Source: Lachancea kluyveri NRRL Y-12651
Lineage: Eukaryota; Ascomycota; Saccharomycetes; Saccharomycetales; Saccharomycetaceae
DNA: 64,000 bases
NCBI GenBank assembly: GCA_000149225.2
Contig: CM000692.1
Span: 558,001 to 622,000, forward strand
Direction of reading: 5' to 3'
Position numbers and translations under genes: made by a program. Below are positions 19,875 through 30,124 of this stretch, piece after piece (within the stretch, counting starts at the first letter, position 1; each line of letters begins with the position of its first letter). Below the pieces are notes generated by a model that was not told where the DNA came from, ran no database searches, and was given only the letters and a program-made list of their open reading frames with translations.

Positions 19875-22800
19875 CTAATGTGATCCATCTTCTAGATTTT
19901 CCAAAGTTTTACCTCTAGCGTAAACTTCGTCCTTAACGTTCTGAGTAGTCCTTTCCATAAGTACTCTAAAGTAGCCAAAAACCTTATAACCATAGAAGGC
20001 TGCACACACAGTTGGTGCAATGTAATAGTATGCAGTTTGATAGGGTGTCCAAGATATCTCGGCATATGCAGGTTGCAATCTGAACTTAGTCAAGAAAATC
20101 ATAACAGCAAAGTAAGAAGTGTATTTGGTTCTATCCATGTTGTATTCTAAGAAAGCAACCAAAAACTGTAAAACCAAAGTTGCTCCAACAGTACCCAAAA
20201 GTTCAAATACCAATGGCTTGTACAGAGTTTCCCATAAAGTTTTAGCAAAAACTGCACGATTGTTGTGGTGATTTTTGTAAATAACCAAATACTGAAACAG
20301 GAAAAGACTACTCCCTAAGCCAACAAGAAATGTAAGTAAACCGTCTTGTTTCAATAAATATGAACCAGCAGCCACGAGGTTATCAGTGGTAAATTGTGCG
20401 AAAGAGGGGAACTCCAGCACAGTGTTTTCGGCTTTGTGCTTGCACAAGAATTGCCTGAAGAATAATTTCCAAACGAATTGGTAGTTCATAGAAGTAACAA
20501 TGACCCTAAAGAAACAGGCAATAAGGTTGATGCCATGCATGATGTAAGTAAAAATGAATCTGTTATTGAACAAGTTACGCAACACGTCGAATATGTGAAA
20601 CTGTTCAATGGGGGCATCAGGACGTAGTTGTTCATCGAATTGCTGTGCATGCCCTGCATCTTGGTTTTGCTGTTGATCTTGTAGCTCTTCTCCCTGCTGT
20701 AAAGGAACAATATGTTCGTTTTCCATGGCTCTGGCCTCAAGTCTTCTATGGTATCTTTCTAATAATGAAGCTATTATTAGCAAACCAAAGGCCATGTAGT
20801 AACAGCTTGAATATCTGAAGCTGTTAAACACAGATGAGGACTCAGCAAGCTTACCGCCAGTGTAAAAAAAGTACACTAGCGTAACTGGAACACCAAAGAT
20901 AAGCATGGATAAAGTATTAGATGCCAACCCTAAACCAATAAAAAGAATCGAAGCAAATAGCCATACTGTAACAATCAATGTCGAATATCTGAAACGGAAG
21001 TCTGGTGGCGTATAGACAACTGTATAAGAATCAAACTCCGTATTTTGTTCATCCAAATGTGAAAACGTTCCGTTGTTACGATGACTTCTCTCTTTGATCC
21101 TCTCCATATCCAAGGGTTTTAACAATTTATCATCTTTGGTAACTGGAACAAACAAGGTCTGGACAAAATTTCTAGATATGATGTCATTTGCAGGAACACG
21201 CATTAAAGTTCCATCTGGGATAAAGTATGCATGAATTTGTGAATTTTCCTTGAACAATTGTCTAGCTTGAGATAGAGTCTTTGGAGAGGAATATAAACTT
21301 GGGTTAGACCATTTGGCCTTATCAGATGCGAGAAATTGATAAAAGCGGTTACGGTACAGTACGTATCCCCTTTCGGTCGCGATATCTTTCCCCAAAATGA
21401 AAGATGACAAACGCAATCTTCTACAGCATATGTCAAAAACCCGAGTCCAATATTGTCTAACGTATGTTTTAAGGCTGGAATAGGAGTCTAACATCACCTT
21501 GGTAGAGTGTAATACCATGTAGGTAGCTAAGCAGTCACGAGGACCACGTGTTAGCCCGTTAAAGAGTGGTAGAAACTGACTCTTTAATAGGTGCGGGAAA
21601 AGGAGACGTGTATGGAACCCGAATCCAACTAGAATGAACATTGCATAAATGAACATGGATAAGGACAATCTGGATAGTTGGATTCTCATAGGATGAATCA
21701 AACTATCATGTAAAATTCTGATGTTTGGATCATCTGGCGACCTGATAAAGAATAGAACACCCTGTCTAATGATGTAATGCCTGATCATTCCAATGTATTT
21801 GGCAAACCAATACATGTAAAGCGTACCAACACCCCAGTATAGAAACCAAGAGGCGGCCGGCCATAAACTGCATAACTGAGGAATCAATAATAAATTGTTT
21901 TGAGGTAGCATCAATGGAGATAATAGAGAAATATCTATCATTAGGCCGGCAAGAATTGGAAACCCAGCTAATTCAATAGAAAATAGGGCAAAAACCTTTA
22001 AAGTACATCTGATTGCAAACAACAATTGGAAAACAAACCTTTTGTTTACATTTTTCATACCGTTTTCAGGACCATAACCTCTAGAAATTACATCGGTGGA
22101 AATACAGACTAGAGCAATAGAAGTCGTATAAGTGGTAAAAGGTGGTAGTGCACGTATAATCATAGAGGATTTCATCGTGTTGTTTAAATATCCCTGGTAG
22201 TAAGCAGTAATCGTGTTGGTAAAGTATTGTGAAACCAAGGCATCAAAACTACCAAAATATGGAACACGGGAGGTAAGCTCAGCATATGCCATTGGTAACC
22301 GGCATAGGTTTGCCAGGTTCGACACACCCCTCCAAAAAATCGAGAGAACGAAAAAGTACAATTCTAGCAAACCGTACCCAATGTACGTTGGCCCGAAGTA
22401 GGAGATTAATTGATAAAAGGTGATGACAACGACACCAATGATGTAGTACTTTGGAACGTTTATCAACTTTAAACGAATGTTGACTATGGCTTGTTGCTGA
22501 AGGTCCTCTTGCTCATCTTCACGGAAAATAGCTTCTGGCCTTGGTCGATCCCCTTGAGGCGCTGGAATAAGGGCTGGCGCATTTTCGTGCTGAGCAGGAT
22601 TGTTGTCGTCTATGAGAGCATCGAGTTCGTTGACAGCACGGATCCTTTCGAATTGACCTAATAAAGGATCTTCGAGTTCCGCATCGTCATCCCGTTCTTG
22701 CTGCCCTTGTTGTAGTTGTGGTAGCTGCCTATGATGATGATGATCATCATCATTATCTTCGTGATTGAACTCGTTATCAGACTCTTCGCTAGAGGATAAG

Positions 22801-23726
22801 TCGTCTGTATTGAACTCACTATCATCTTCATCTTCATCATGATTTACATCGTTATCTAAACGGAAGAACTGTGGTCTTGGCCTTTGCTGTAATTCTTCGT
22901 CTCCTTGGTGATCATGCACATCTTGCTGCTGCTGCTGCTGTTGTTGTTGTTGTGCGCGTTGCTCTCTTGCTTTCATCAAATCAACAATGTATTGAATTGT
23001 ATTATCATCCATAGCAGGAAACTGCTCCTTCAATCTTTGAAGCATCAGTTCCTCCTTTGTATATCTAGGACCAATCTTGTGGTAAACCATTTTATTGAAG
23101 ATTCCTTCTCTGACAACCATATCGTATTGGAAATATAATGCAATGTGAATCACAACAAGCATTACAATTTGTAATATTGAAAATCGAAGGTTATTCAATA
23201 GTTGAATGACAATTTCAAATGTGCCTGGATTCGTTGGTACTTGCTCATCATAGCCATAAAGTACGCTCAGCCAGAAATTACCGGTTTGTGGTAACTCGTT
23301 ATCAAAGGTGAAAGTGTAGATCTTACCCATGAAATTCCAAGTCAAAGGCAATCCAATAATTAGAAGCAGGAACGTCAGTGACAAAGTCAGTGAAAGCCTG
23401 ACCGCTTTAAAAATTGAGCCCAATGATTTGGTCAGTAGTAATGTCAACGGAATTGTATCTGGCATATTATCGTCGTATGTGGTTTTAAAATGGATTGGAT
23501 AGTGACAGATGTCACATTTGACCACAGAACCAGGCTTATTAATGTCAACATTCTTCGAGGTAACCCATTCCATTAAACAAGATTGGTGGATAAACTTAAT
23601 AGAACCTTTGCATTTACAGGGATGAAAAAGTGGGTTATCATCGGTAGCCTCTCCTCTACAAATACGACAAGTGGCGCCTTGTGGAACATCACTGTCTGCT
23701 GCAATACCGTGAGTCTCGGATTCCAT
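19875..23726 (-). CDS. SSM4: ER and inner nuclear membrane ubiquitin ligase Doa10
   Basis: E3 ligase of ER-associated degradation (Ssm4/Doa10, YIL030C), which works with Ubc6 and Ubc7. The N-terminus carries a RING-CH (C4HC3) finger from Cys20 (CRICRGEATDDNPLFHPCKC). Many hydrophobic segments follow, consistent with the family's 14 membrane passes. The conserved central TD region includes VPPDFR-type sequence (TPPDFRFRYS here), and the C-terminal element TVQNVKDEVY-like (TQNVKDEVYARGKTLENL) is intact. A cytosolic loop near residues 255-410 has a polyglutamine run and Asp/Glu/His-rich stretches. The start is the ATG at 23726 (MESETHGIAAD). The frame is open further upstream without an ATG. It has 1283 residues, against 1319 in S. 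cerevisiae. Confidence 0.95.
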   Translation of the reverse strand: MESETHGIAADSDVPQGATCRICRGEATDDNPLFHPCKCKGSIKFIHQSCLMEWVTSKNVDINKPGSVVKCDICHYPIHFKTTYDDNMPDTIPLTLLLTKSLGSIFKAVRLSLTLSLTFLLLIIGLPLTWNFMGKIYTFTFDNELPQTGNFWLSVLYGYDEQVPTNPGTFEIVIQLLNNLRFSILQIVMLVVIHIALYFQYDMVVREGIFNKMVYHKIGPRYTKEELMLQRLKEQFPAMDDNTIQYIVDLMKAREQRAQQQQQQQQQQDVHDHQGDEELQQRPRPQFFRLDNDVNHDEDEDDSEFNTDDLSSSEESDNEFNHEDNDDDHHHHRQLPQLQQGQQERDDDAELEDPLLGQFERIRAVNELDALIDDNNPAQHENAPALIPAPQGDRPRPEAIFREDEQEDLQQQAIVNIRLKLINVPKYYIIGVVVITFYQLISYFGPTYIGYGLLELYFFVLSIFWRGVSNLANLCRLPMAYAELTSRVPYFGSFDALVSQYFTNTITAYYQGYLNNTMKSSMIIRALPPFTTYTTSIALVCISTDVISRGYGPENGMKNVNKRFVFQLLFAIRCTLKVFALFSIELAGFPILAGLMIDISLLSPLMLPQNNLLLIPQLCSLWPAASWFLYWGVGTLYMYWFAKYIGMIRHYIIRQGVLFFIRSPDDPNIRILHDSLIHPMRIQLSRLSLSMFIYAMFILVGFGFHTRLLFPHLLKSQFLPLFNGLTRGPRDCLATYMVLHSTKVMLDSYSSLKTYVRQYWTRVFDICCRRLRLSSFILGKDIATERGYVLYRNRFYQFLASDKAKWSNPSLYSSPKTLSQARQLFKENSQIHAYFIPDGTLMRVPANDIISRNFVQTLFVPVTKDDKLLKPLDMERIKERSHRNNGTFSHLDEQNTEFDSYTVVYTPPDFRFRYSTLIVTVWLFASILFIGLGLASNTLSMLIFGVPVTLVYFFYTGGKLAESSSVFNSFRYSSCYYMAFGLLIIASLLERYHRRLEARAMENEHIVPLQQGEELQDQQQNQDAGHAQQFDEQLRPDAPIEQFHIFDVLRNLFNNRFIFTYIMHGINLIACFFRVIVTSMNYQFVWKLFFRQFLCKHKAENTVLEFPSFAQFTTDNLVAAGSYLLKQDGLLTFLVGLGSSLFLFQYLVIYKNHHNNRAVFAKTLWETLYKPLVFELLGTVGATLVLQFLVAFLEYNMDRTKYTSYFAVMIFLTKFRLQPAYAEISWTPYQTAYYYIAPTVCAAFYGYKVFGYFRVLMERTTQNVKDEVYARGKTLENLEDGSH

Positions 23727-23908
23727 AGTGAGTGGCCTTCTTTCCTTGCTTTTGTGAGTGGAATAAGAAGTATTCAAAGAATTAGTCTGTAGTACTATCC
23801 TATTAAAACTTTAACGAATGAATATCCCCATCACAGAACTCTTAAAATTTTGCCAACGGATCAACAAAAAAAAAAAAGAAGACAGCGCTACGGGAAAAGA
23901 AAAAATTA

Positions 23909-23981
23909 AGCCCTGTAGGGGGCTCGAACCCCTAGCCTTATGATTAAGAGTCATACGCGCTACCGATTGCGCCAACAAGGC
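23909..23981 (-). tRNA. tRNA-Lys (CUU)
   Basis: A 73-base tRNA beginning GCCTTGTTGGCGCAATCGG, with acceptor arms GCCTTGT and ACAGGGC pairing. The anticodon loop is CTCTTAA (23944..23950) with anticodon CTT at 23946..23948. The T arm reads GGTTCGAGCCCC. There is no intron. A T6 run just downstream on the minus strand serves as the Pol III stop. It is nearly identical to the S. cerevisiae tRNA-Lys(CUU). Confidence 0.97.
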
Positions 23982-24152
23982 TTAATAAAATCATTGATGG
24001 CTCGTGAGAAAAAATTTAGTCTTAGTTGCAATGCAAAAGCAGCTGCAGAACGTTGACCAAAATGACTTTTGTGGAACGGGAACTCGTGAAGTAGTTCGTT
24101 GACAATCTTTATAAGCTTTATTTAATGGAAGAAATGCAATAATTTGGTTATC

Positions 24153-24536
24153 ATGATCAGGAGGCAACCTACTACAATCCAATTAACCCAGGAAGATCTT
24201 CTGCAACTAGAAGAAGAGTTAGAAGAACATAGACTACAGCAGCAAATTAGATCGCAACAGCGAAATCTATTACGATCTTCAACCAAAGTGCCTTCTACAG
24301 TTAAGCAAACGGAAGAGTTAGTTGCTGTCGATTCTTCATTCCAATTTAGTCCTCTACAGAAACAGCAACAGCAACAGCAACAGCAACCGAGCCAGTCTCA
24401 ACAACCTCAACTGCCCCTCTCTCAACACGGTAACAGTGCGTGGGAAAGCCGTACAGCTACTGCAACTTCCAACGGGGTTATCAACAATAACAACAGCACG
24501 TCTACAAATCCGTTTTATAGCAGTAACAGAGCTTAA
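24153..24536 (+). CDS. CDC26: Anaphase-promoting complex subunit Cdc26
   Basis: Small APC/C subunit that stabilises the TPR subunit Cdc16. The 127-residue protein opens MIRRQPTTIQLTQEDL, the conserved N-terminal peptide that threads into the Cdc16 TPR groove. A charged helix of Glu, Gln and Arg follows, then a polyglutamine run near residue 70 and an Asn-rich end (NPFYSSNRA, matching the NPFY found in S. cerevisiae Cdc26). The start is ATG 24153. The frame is open three codons further up (TTG). Confidence 0.9.
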   Translation: MIRRQPTTIQLTQEDLLQLEEELEEHRLQQQIRSQQRNLLRSSTKVPSTVKQTEELVAVDSSFQFSPLQKQQQQQQQQPSQSQQPQLPLSQHGNSAWESRTATATSNGVINNNNSTSTNPFYSSNRA

Positions 24537-24578
24537 ATTAAGTACACGTATATGTCCGGTGTTATGTATAACAGTGAA

Positions 24579-25028
24579 TCATTTATTCTTCTTACTCTCA
24601 ACTTTTTCGTCTTTCCCTCCTTCTTTGGTTAGCCACTCACTGACTTCTTGCCTCTTAGCATGAATGTCAACAAATGCCGGTGTATAGTTAATGTAGCCAT
24701 ATGGATCGCTTCCCATCAGGTTATCGATCGTGGTAGCTTTGTTCATATCAATCTCCTGTAGGTACTTCCCCTGTGTCAAGGTCGTGTGGCCTCCCTTAAG
24801 TGGCAGGTACTCTAACTTATCGAACGATAGAAAGACACTTAGCATAAACAAAGACAGCCCAATAACTACTTCTAGTTGAATATCATGAGGTAATGGAATA
24901 CCACTAACATCTGCGACACTACTGGCAGCTAATTGTTTCTTCAGCTGATGGAATTCATAGCTGGAAAAACCAGAGTGGAATATTTGAACCAAAGAGACTA
25001 ACAAAAGGATTTTTGAAATGAGAGACAT
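24579..25028 (-). CDS. EMC5: ER membrane complex subunit Emc5
   Basis: Member of the EMC insertase, which places tail-anchored and multipass proteins in the ER membrane (S. cerevisiae YIL027C, also KRE27). The 149-residue protein has a hydrophobic N-terminal segment (about 1-22) and a second at about 53-70 (LEVVIGLSLFMLSVFLSF), linked by the conserved AFHSGFSSYE-type turn (IFHSGFSSYEF). The C-terminus is lysine-rich (SKKNK). It is convergent with CDC26. Confidence 0.93.
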   Translation of the reverse strand: MSLISKILLLVSLVQIFHSGFSSYEFHQLKKQLAASSVADVSGIPLPHDIQLEVVIGLSLFMLSVFLSFDKLEYLPLKGGHTTLTQGKYLQEIDMNKATTIDNLMGSDPYGYINYTPAFVDIHAKRQEVSEWLTKEGGKDEKVESKKNK

Positions 25029-25245
25029 TGGAAAAGTAATCTTAATACTGTGCTTATGTTTCTGCTACCATACGCTAGTTCTACCTTTTTTCAGGAAGGC
25101 CAACCTGCTTCTGAAATATTTGTTAAACTAATTTTCGTATAATATTACACCAAAAGCAAATATCAATCTACTATATTATAATTAAAGCTAAGGTCAGAAA
25201 AAAAAAAAAGAAAAACAGTGGGAAGAAGGGCATGAATAATAGGTC

Positions 25246-28200
25246 TTACAATTGAGAATCTTCAATTGGATCATTTTCGAGTATTTCTTCACTCTGAGTG
25301 CGTGGTTGTCCAATTTCTCCCTCAGAAAACTCTTCAATGGGGCCTAGCTCCTCATGATCAAAAGCTGTACTGTCTGCCTGGCCAGATTGTACTGTCTTCG
25401 TTGCTGGTTTTTTGGTTTGCTCTTCAGTAAAAATTGCATCTTCAACGATGCTCTTGAAAAATCCACCTAAGGCATCCTTGTTTAATAAGATCCTATTTTC
25501 AATGGTACTTTCTCCCATGAATCCTAGTTTTAGTAGACTTTTCAGTTTGATAGTAAACAGACATAATTCTTTCTCCACATCGACGATACCACTATCGTTA
25601 CCCAAATCATTCAAATTGACGTCTTCTTCATCAAACCTGTCTAATTGAACGCCTCTTTGCTTAGCGTATAAGCTTTCTAAGTGCAAAAATATGTCCAATA
25701 ACACTCTTGTAACATCGCTGCCAACCGACAGTTGGTAATCATTTTCAACCGCCTGTTTCCAGCGGCGTTCCTTTTCAGGCAGGTTTAATTCAAAAACTTT
25801 CGAAGCCGTTAGAATATCGCTTAACGTATTGCCCATCTGGTGCTCTAAATGAAAACGCGCGAAAGGGTTGTCGACACTGGTGTTGCTCAATTCAACTAAG
25901 CTAGCGGATAATTCGTCGATCAGAAATTTATTTAGATCTAAAGCGCTACGAGAAACTGCACTCTCATCCTTGTGACTGTTAAAAATCTCGTACCAAGACT
26001 GTAAGTTCCAGGCAGCGTATAGCGTGAAAACTTTAAAATCAGTAGCTCTTGAGGTTTCCAATGTCAATTGAGATAACCAATGTGGCAGGGGTCTGACAAA
26101 CTTTTCAAATATTAATTCAAAAAATTCCTGATCAAACTCTAGTGGGAACACCTTTCCTAGTAAAACCAACTTGTCAATGTATACCCCATACATCGTGTGT
26201 AGAATACCGTTAATATCCTCTTGAAGATCCCTAAACCTTTCCTGTAAAAACTTAACTAGTAAAAGTTTTATATGGTTTATCTGGTTCTTCCATTGAATGT
26301 TCGTACTCTGCAAGCCAATGTCTTTAAAGTGTTTCAAGATTGAGGCGTAACCATCACTTTTCAGACCATTATCCCCACTACGTAAATCAGTGTCTGATAA
26401 TCTTTTTACGATGGTCTCAGTAATTCTGTGGAATGCCTTTTCTTGGCCATTGGTAATCCAGTCCTCAAAATTAAACAACTGGAAAATCTTCAATAGTTGG
26501 CTGATAACAGTTTCTGATTCCAATGGCAGTCTTTCGAATAGTTTTTCAAGATACGGCAAGATAGCCTTTGCAGTGTCATTCTTGCTCTGTGATTTATTCA
26601 ATTGAACACCACCATGACACAATCCGCTTAGTACAGTGATGTATTGTACAACATCATTTTCATCCTGTGGTAGTAACAGCTGCTCTTGATCGTCATCCTG
26701 TTCCTGGTCAACATCATTCCCCCCTATCTTGAATTCGTCGAAATCGCCATCATACATCAATAATCGACAAATGCAATCAACTGAATTTCCAAAATATGGC
26801 TGTAAAAATTCTGACGCTTGAAACAACAGGTTAACCCTTTTAATGGTGGGCACCTCCTGAGAAGCGTTTTGCAAGTATGCGGATAATGATTTGATCAAAA
26901 ACCTGATGAATATACCTGTCTCAATGACTTCTTTGGAATCCAAACCTGGAGGGTTCTTGGGTAATTCGATGGACTCTAACAAATTCTCTGTTTGCTCATT
27001 TTCTACAGTTGAGAAAAATTTAGCGACTGCATTTAAAAACTTGACATTCTTAGCCGTGGAAGAAATCTTCACTTCGTGATCGTAAAAAATCAAACTTGTT
27101 ACGCTCATTATCTCGGAATCCTCTAAATACCCGAAGGAATTGATACCCACAAGTACCTGTACTGCAGCCAGCCTAACTTGTAAATCAATGTCTTTCAAGC
27201 AAATCTCTAAAATCCTTTGCTTAAATCTTTCAAAGAATTGTCTTAATGCGGAATTGTCTACGACATGTTTACTACGTTTTGTAGTAAATTTCACCAGCTG
27301 GGAGAGAATCTTCAAAACCTGTAGCCTAACATTAACAGACGAATCCGAGAGTAGCCAACCAAAATACTTTAAAAAGGTAACTTTGAAAAAATACTCCGGG
27401 TAGTTCTCAAGCCATATCGCCAAGTGCAACATCGATTCCGCTCTGATTAGATCATCGACATCTTTGAACCTGTGAACAAAACAAAGTTTTACAATGTTGT
27501 CAATATTACTCTCGATGACAGTTTTCCCGTCCTGAATTTCAGATACAGTTGTTTCTAATTTGTCCAACGTTTTTTCGTTTGGTCTTTTTTTCTTTTGTTC
27601 CATTGCCAATTGTTTTCTCAACTTTGACAGATAATTGTCTTCCAAGTCAACAATCAACTCAGTCAAATAATCTTGGAAAGAATACATTGCCAAAGTGGCA
27701 GCATATCTCAAGCACCTAATCTTGCAAACTGAAAACGAGGACAGCCAGGTTAAAAGGTCCAATATTAAAGGGCTCGTCTCTATGGTACCTTCGTCTTCAT
27801 TGTCTGTGTAGAAGAAATCTCTGTCATTAGCTAACTGTATCAATTTCATCATGAAATCGGTGAAATTTTGATATAATGGTTTGTATTTTGCTCTCTTCTT
27901 ATGCGTTTTACTCATCAAAAGATGAAACTCATGGATTTTCTGCTCCTGAAACATCAATTGGATCTCACCAACAGTTTCATTTGAGGATTCATTACTAACT
28001 ACATCATGTTCTTCTACTCGAACCAGACAGCCACAACAGTTCAGAATGAAATTGACAAACTCCTGCATCGCTTTGTTTCTATTCTGAGCGTACTCGTCTA
28101 ACCAGTTACTAGCAGCCTCTTCAACAGAGACATCTTCAGAGTTAGCAATAGTTTCAAACAGTTCTGTCGGCGTGAATTCCTGTAACATTTGTAAGTAGTG

Positions 28201-28506
28201 TTCTTGATCCCTTTTAGAAGCAGTAGTCTTAGCGGAGCTAGTTGTATTAATACGTGGTTTCTTAATATTCTTGGCGTGATTGATTGCTTTTGACTTTCTT
28301 TTCTTTTTAGCAGAGGGCTCTTGGTAGTCATCATCCTCGTCGTTATCGTTAGCGTCTTCATCTTCAGTGCTGTTCTCTTCTTGATCCTCATAGTGAGTTT
28401 GTTCATCAGTTTGGACAAGATTGGAGTGCTCATCCTCACTATCTGAATGCTCACCTTCGCGTGAAGATTTGTCTCTGATTCTCTGAGAGCGACGAATTCC
28501 TGACAT
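25246..28506 (-). CDS. IRR1: Cohesin subunit Irr1/Scc3 (STAG)
   Basis: Essential HEAT-repeat subunit of cohesin that binds the Scc1 kleisin and DNA and holds sister chromatids together. The 1086-residue protein begins MSGIRRSQRIRDKSS. An acidic then basic disordered N-terminus runs to about residue 110. The STAG domain starts around DFMMKLIQLANDRDFFYTDNE, and the stromalin conservative domain includes VHRFKDVDDLIRAESMLHLAIWLENYPEYFF near residue 345-375. The acidic C-terminus is typical. The length is near S. cerevisiae Irr1 (1150). Two MCB boxes precede the start. Confidence 0.95.
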   Translation of the reverse strand: MSGIRRSQRIRDKSSREGEHSDSEDEHSNLVQTDEQTHYEDQEENSTEDEDANDNDEDDDYQEPSAKKKRKSKAINHAKNIKKPRINTTSSAKTTASKRDQEHYLQMLQEFTPTELFETIANSEDVSVEEAASNWLDEYAQNRNKAMQEFVNFILNCCGCLVRVEEHDVVSNESSNETVGEIQLMFQEQKIHEFHLLMSKTHKKRAKYKPLYQNFTDFMMKLIQLANDRDFFYTDNEDEGTIETSPLILDLLTWLSSFSVCKIRCLRYAATLAMYSFQDYLTELIVDLEDNYLSKLRKQLAMEQKKKRPNEKTLDKLETTVSEIQDGKTVIESNIDNIVKLCFVHRFKDVDDLIRAESMLHLAIWLENYPEYFFKVTFLKYFGWLLSDSSVNVRLQVLKILSQLVKFTTKRSKHVVDNSALRQFFERFKQRILEICLKDIDLQVRLAAVQVLVGINSFGYLEDSEIMSVTSLIFYDHEVKISSTAKNVKFLNAVAKFFSTVENEQTENLLESIELPKNPPGLDSKEVIETGIFIRFLIKSLSAYLQNASQEVPTIKRVNLLFQASEFLQPYFGNSVDCICRLLMYDGDFDEFKIGGNDVDQEQDDDQEQLLLPQDENDVVQYITVLSGLCHGGVQLNKSQSKNDTAKAILPYLEKLFERLPLESETVISQLLKIFQLFNFEDWITNGQEKAFHRITETIVKRLSDTDLRSGDNGLKSDGYASILKHFKDIGLQSTNIQWKNQINHIKLLLVKFLQERFRDLQEDINGILHTMYGVYIDKLVLLGKVFPLEFDQEFFELIFEKFVRPLPHWLSQLTLETSRATDFKVFTLYAAWNLQSWYEIFNSHKDESAVSRSALDLNKFLIDELSASLVELSNTSVDNPFARFHLEHQMGNTLSDILTASKVFELNLPEKERRWKQAVENDYQLSVGSDVTRVLLDIFLHLESLYAKQRGVQLDRFDEEDVNLNDLGNDSGIVDVEKELCLFTIKLKSLLKLGFMGESTIENRILLNKDALGGFFKSIVEDAIFTEEQTKKPATKTVQSGQADSTAFDHEELGPIEEFSEGEIGQPRTQSEEILENDPIEDSQL

Positions 28507-29310
28507 TCGTGTTTTGTCAACGGTACTGCTGTTCAGAATCCGAGTTGTTTATTGATGAGGACACGCGTGGATAGTTTTTACCAGTCACCTAACGCGTCAC
28601 CTTGTTTCCGATGTCATCGTCGAAAACGAAGGATATCACCAGTGATATAATCGTCCTGGCACAAATAGAAATACATATTAGTTAGATATTGCCGATCAAA
28701 ATGTTCATATTCTCCAATTCGCAAGATACACATAAATCTATCCACAGTGTCTCTAGTCTAAGATGTTAGAATAACCCTTTTACATTAGTTGCACTTGAAG
28801 ATTAAAACGTGAGGTGCATAGCACGGTGAATACAAAATTGATTGCACTAATATCCACAGACACTAAAAAACGGTGTCCAGATATGTTCAACCTCTATTTG
28901 CCCCAATTACAACGAGAACCTTGCACCTAATACGTAAGCAACGAGCATAAACACACGTTTACAGCTAGTCCCATTTTTTTTTTTTTTCATTTTTTTTTTC
29001 CCCAAATGGTTGTAGCTATTATTAATGCCTGCATTAAGCTATGTAGGATTACATGTGTTAATTCTTGATCTCAACCAAGTAAATGAGTGTGTAAATATAT
29101 CAAAAGTGGGACAGAAAAACAAAAGGAAAAAGAGTACAGTACGGTGTAGTCATACAATGTAATAAAAGGTAAGTCAGCCAGCGAAAGTTAAATTAGTGGA
29201 AAAAGCGGTAAGTAATAGTCATATAATAAGGTTTAAAAAGTGAAACGTTGGGGCCAATTTGGTGTAATGGCATCTCTTTCCATACAAAAAGCCAGAAAGA
29301 CCACTGTCAG
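28507..29310. other. IRR1 upstream region
   Basis: 800 bases between two minus-strand genes. Near the IRR1 start are two MCB boxes (listed separately). The remainder is AT-rich, with a T-rich tract near 28974-29000. I see no gene. Confidence 0.5.
28563..28597 (-). promoter_or_regulatory. Two MCB boxes (MBF sites) of IRR1
   Basis: ACGCGT occurs at 28563..28568 and 28592..28597, 57 to 91 bases before the IRR1 ATG. Paired MCB boxes are the binding sites of MBF (Mbp1-Swi6) and give G1/S expression, as known for cohesin genes in S. cerevisiae. Confidence 0.7.
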
Positions 29311-30124
29311 TTATCCACGCCAGTAAGTCTTTACTCTTTTGACTGCAGAAACCAAGTTTTGCAAATGGCGCGATGGCGTAGAAGACTTTTGGACAGCTTC
29401 ATACTGAAGGGCAAGTTGTTCTCCGTGATCTTCACCAATTGTATTGGAGGGTTCCAATTCCAAGTCTTCTGAACTGCTCAACTCGCCACGGGAAGAGACA
29501 TGAATATACTCACCATCGGTCGTACTATCATGTTCTGTTGTTATAGGGGGAGAGCCATCAGAAGCTTTTCCAGTGTCACTATCTCTGTGGTTTCTTACAG
29601 CCTCCCTGTCATTTTCTTCTGCTTCTTCCCCTTCGTCATTCTCATCATCCTCGTCATCCTCCTCTTCGTCGTCTGCAATCGCATCGGTAGAGGTAACCGT
29701 GTTGATGGTAATCTCGTCCAAACGATCATCGAGCTGGGTGTCAGAGGTACCGGCGGTGACGTAGTCCTTTGGATTCAAGATGTTATTAACATGGCCAAAG
29801 CTGTCTGTCACGGTATTGAAATATGATAAGGTGATCCAATCACTATCGTTGATAACAAACTGTAATAGAAGGTACGTCAGTATAAAAGACAAGAGCACAT
29901 CTAGCGATAAGACACAAAATGTAGGAAAATGAACATACTTTGAAGGCAATATTTTCAGCAGAAACTCCGGGAATGGTTACCTTGTAATTTTCAGCGCGGC
30001 CATCATAGACCAACACAAATTCTGAGTGCTCCCAGTTATCGAAATCACCTGTGATGGCCACTTTATCTGCCGGTGTGTAAGGTGAAAAGACATTGGAGGG
30101 GATACACAACTCTATGCAAGACAT
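29311..30124 (-). CDS. AMPK-type glycogen-binding (CBM48) domain protein, spliced
   Basis: Exon 1 is 29939..30124 (62 codons). Exon 2 is 29311..29859. The 79-base intron 29860..29938 starts GTATGT, contains TACTGAC and ends TTACAG, and the frame is kept. The 244-residue product has an N-terminal CBM48/AMPK-beta-like domain: VAITGDFDNWEHSE at about 23-36 and the strand pair AFKFVINDSDWITL spanning the junction, ending at NNIL. After it comes an acidic tail with a run of Asp and Glu and a short basic end (VKRVKTYWRG). The domain resembles S. cerevisiae Crp1 and Mdg1. Position next to IRR1 and near YKE4 is that of YIL024C, an uncharacterised gene, so this may be its ortholog. Function unknown. 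Confidence 0.82.

Noticed and set aside
22905-23138. Plus-strand frame rich in Leu opposite SSM4, and similar Leu-rich or Ser-rich frames opposite PHO4 and ULP2
   Set aside because: These are shadows of polyglutamine and acidic runs on the coding strand.
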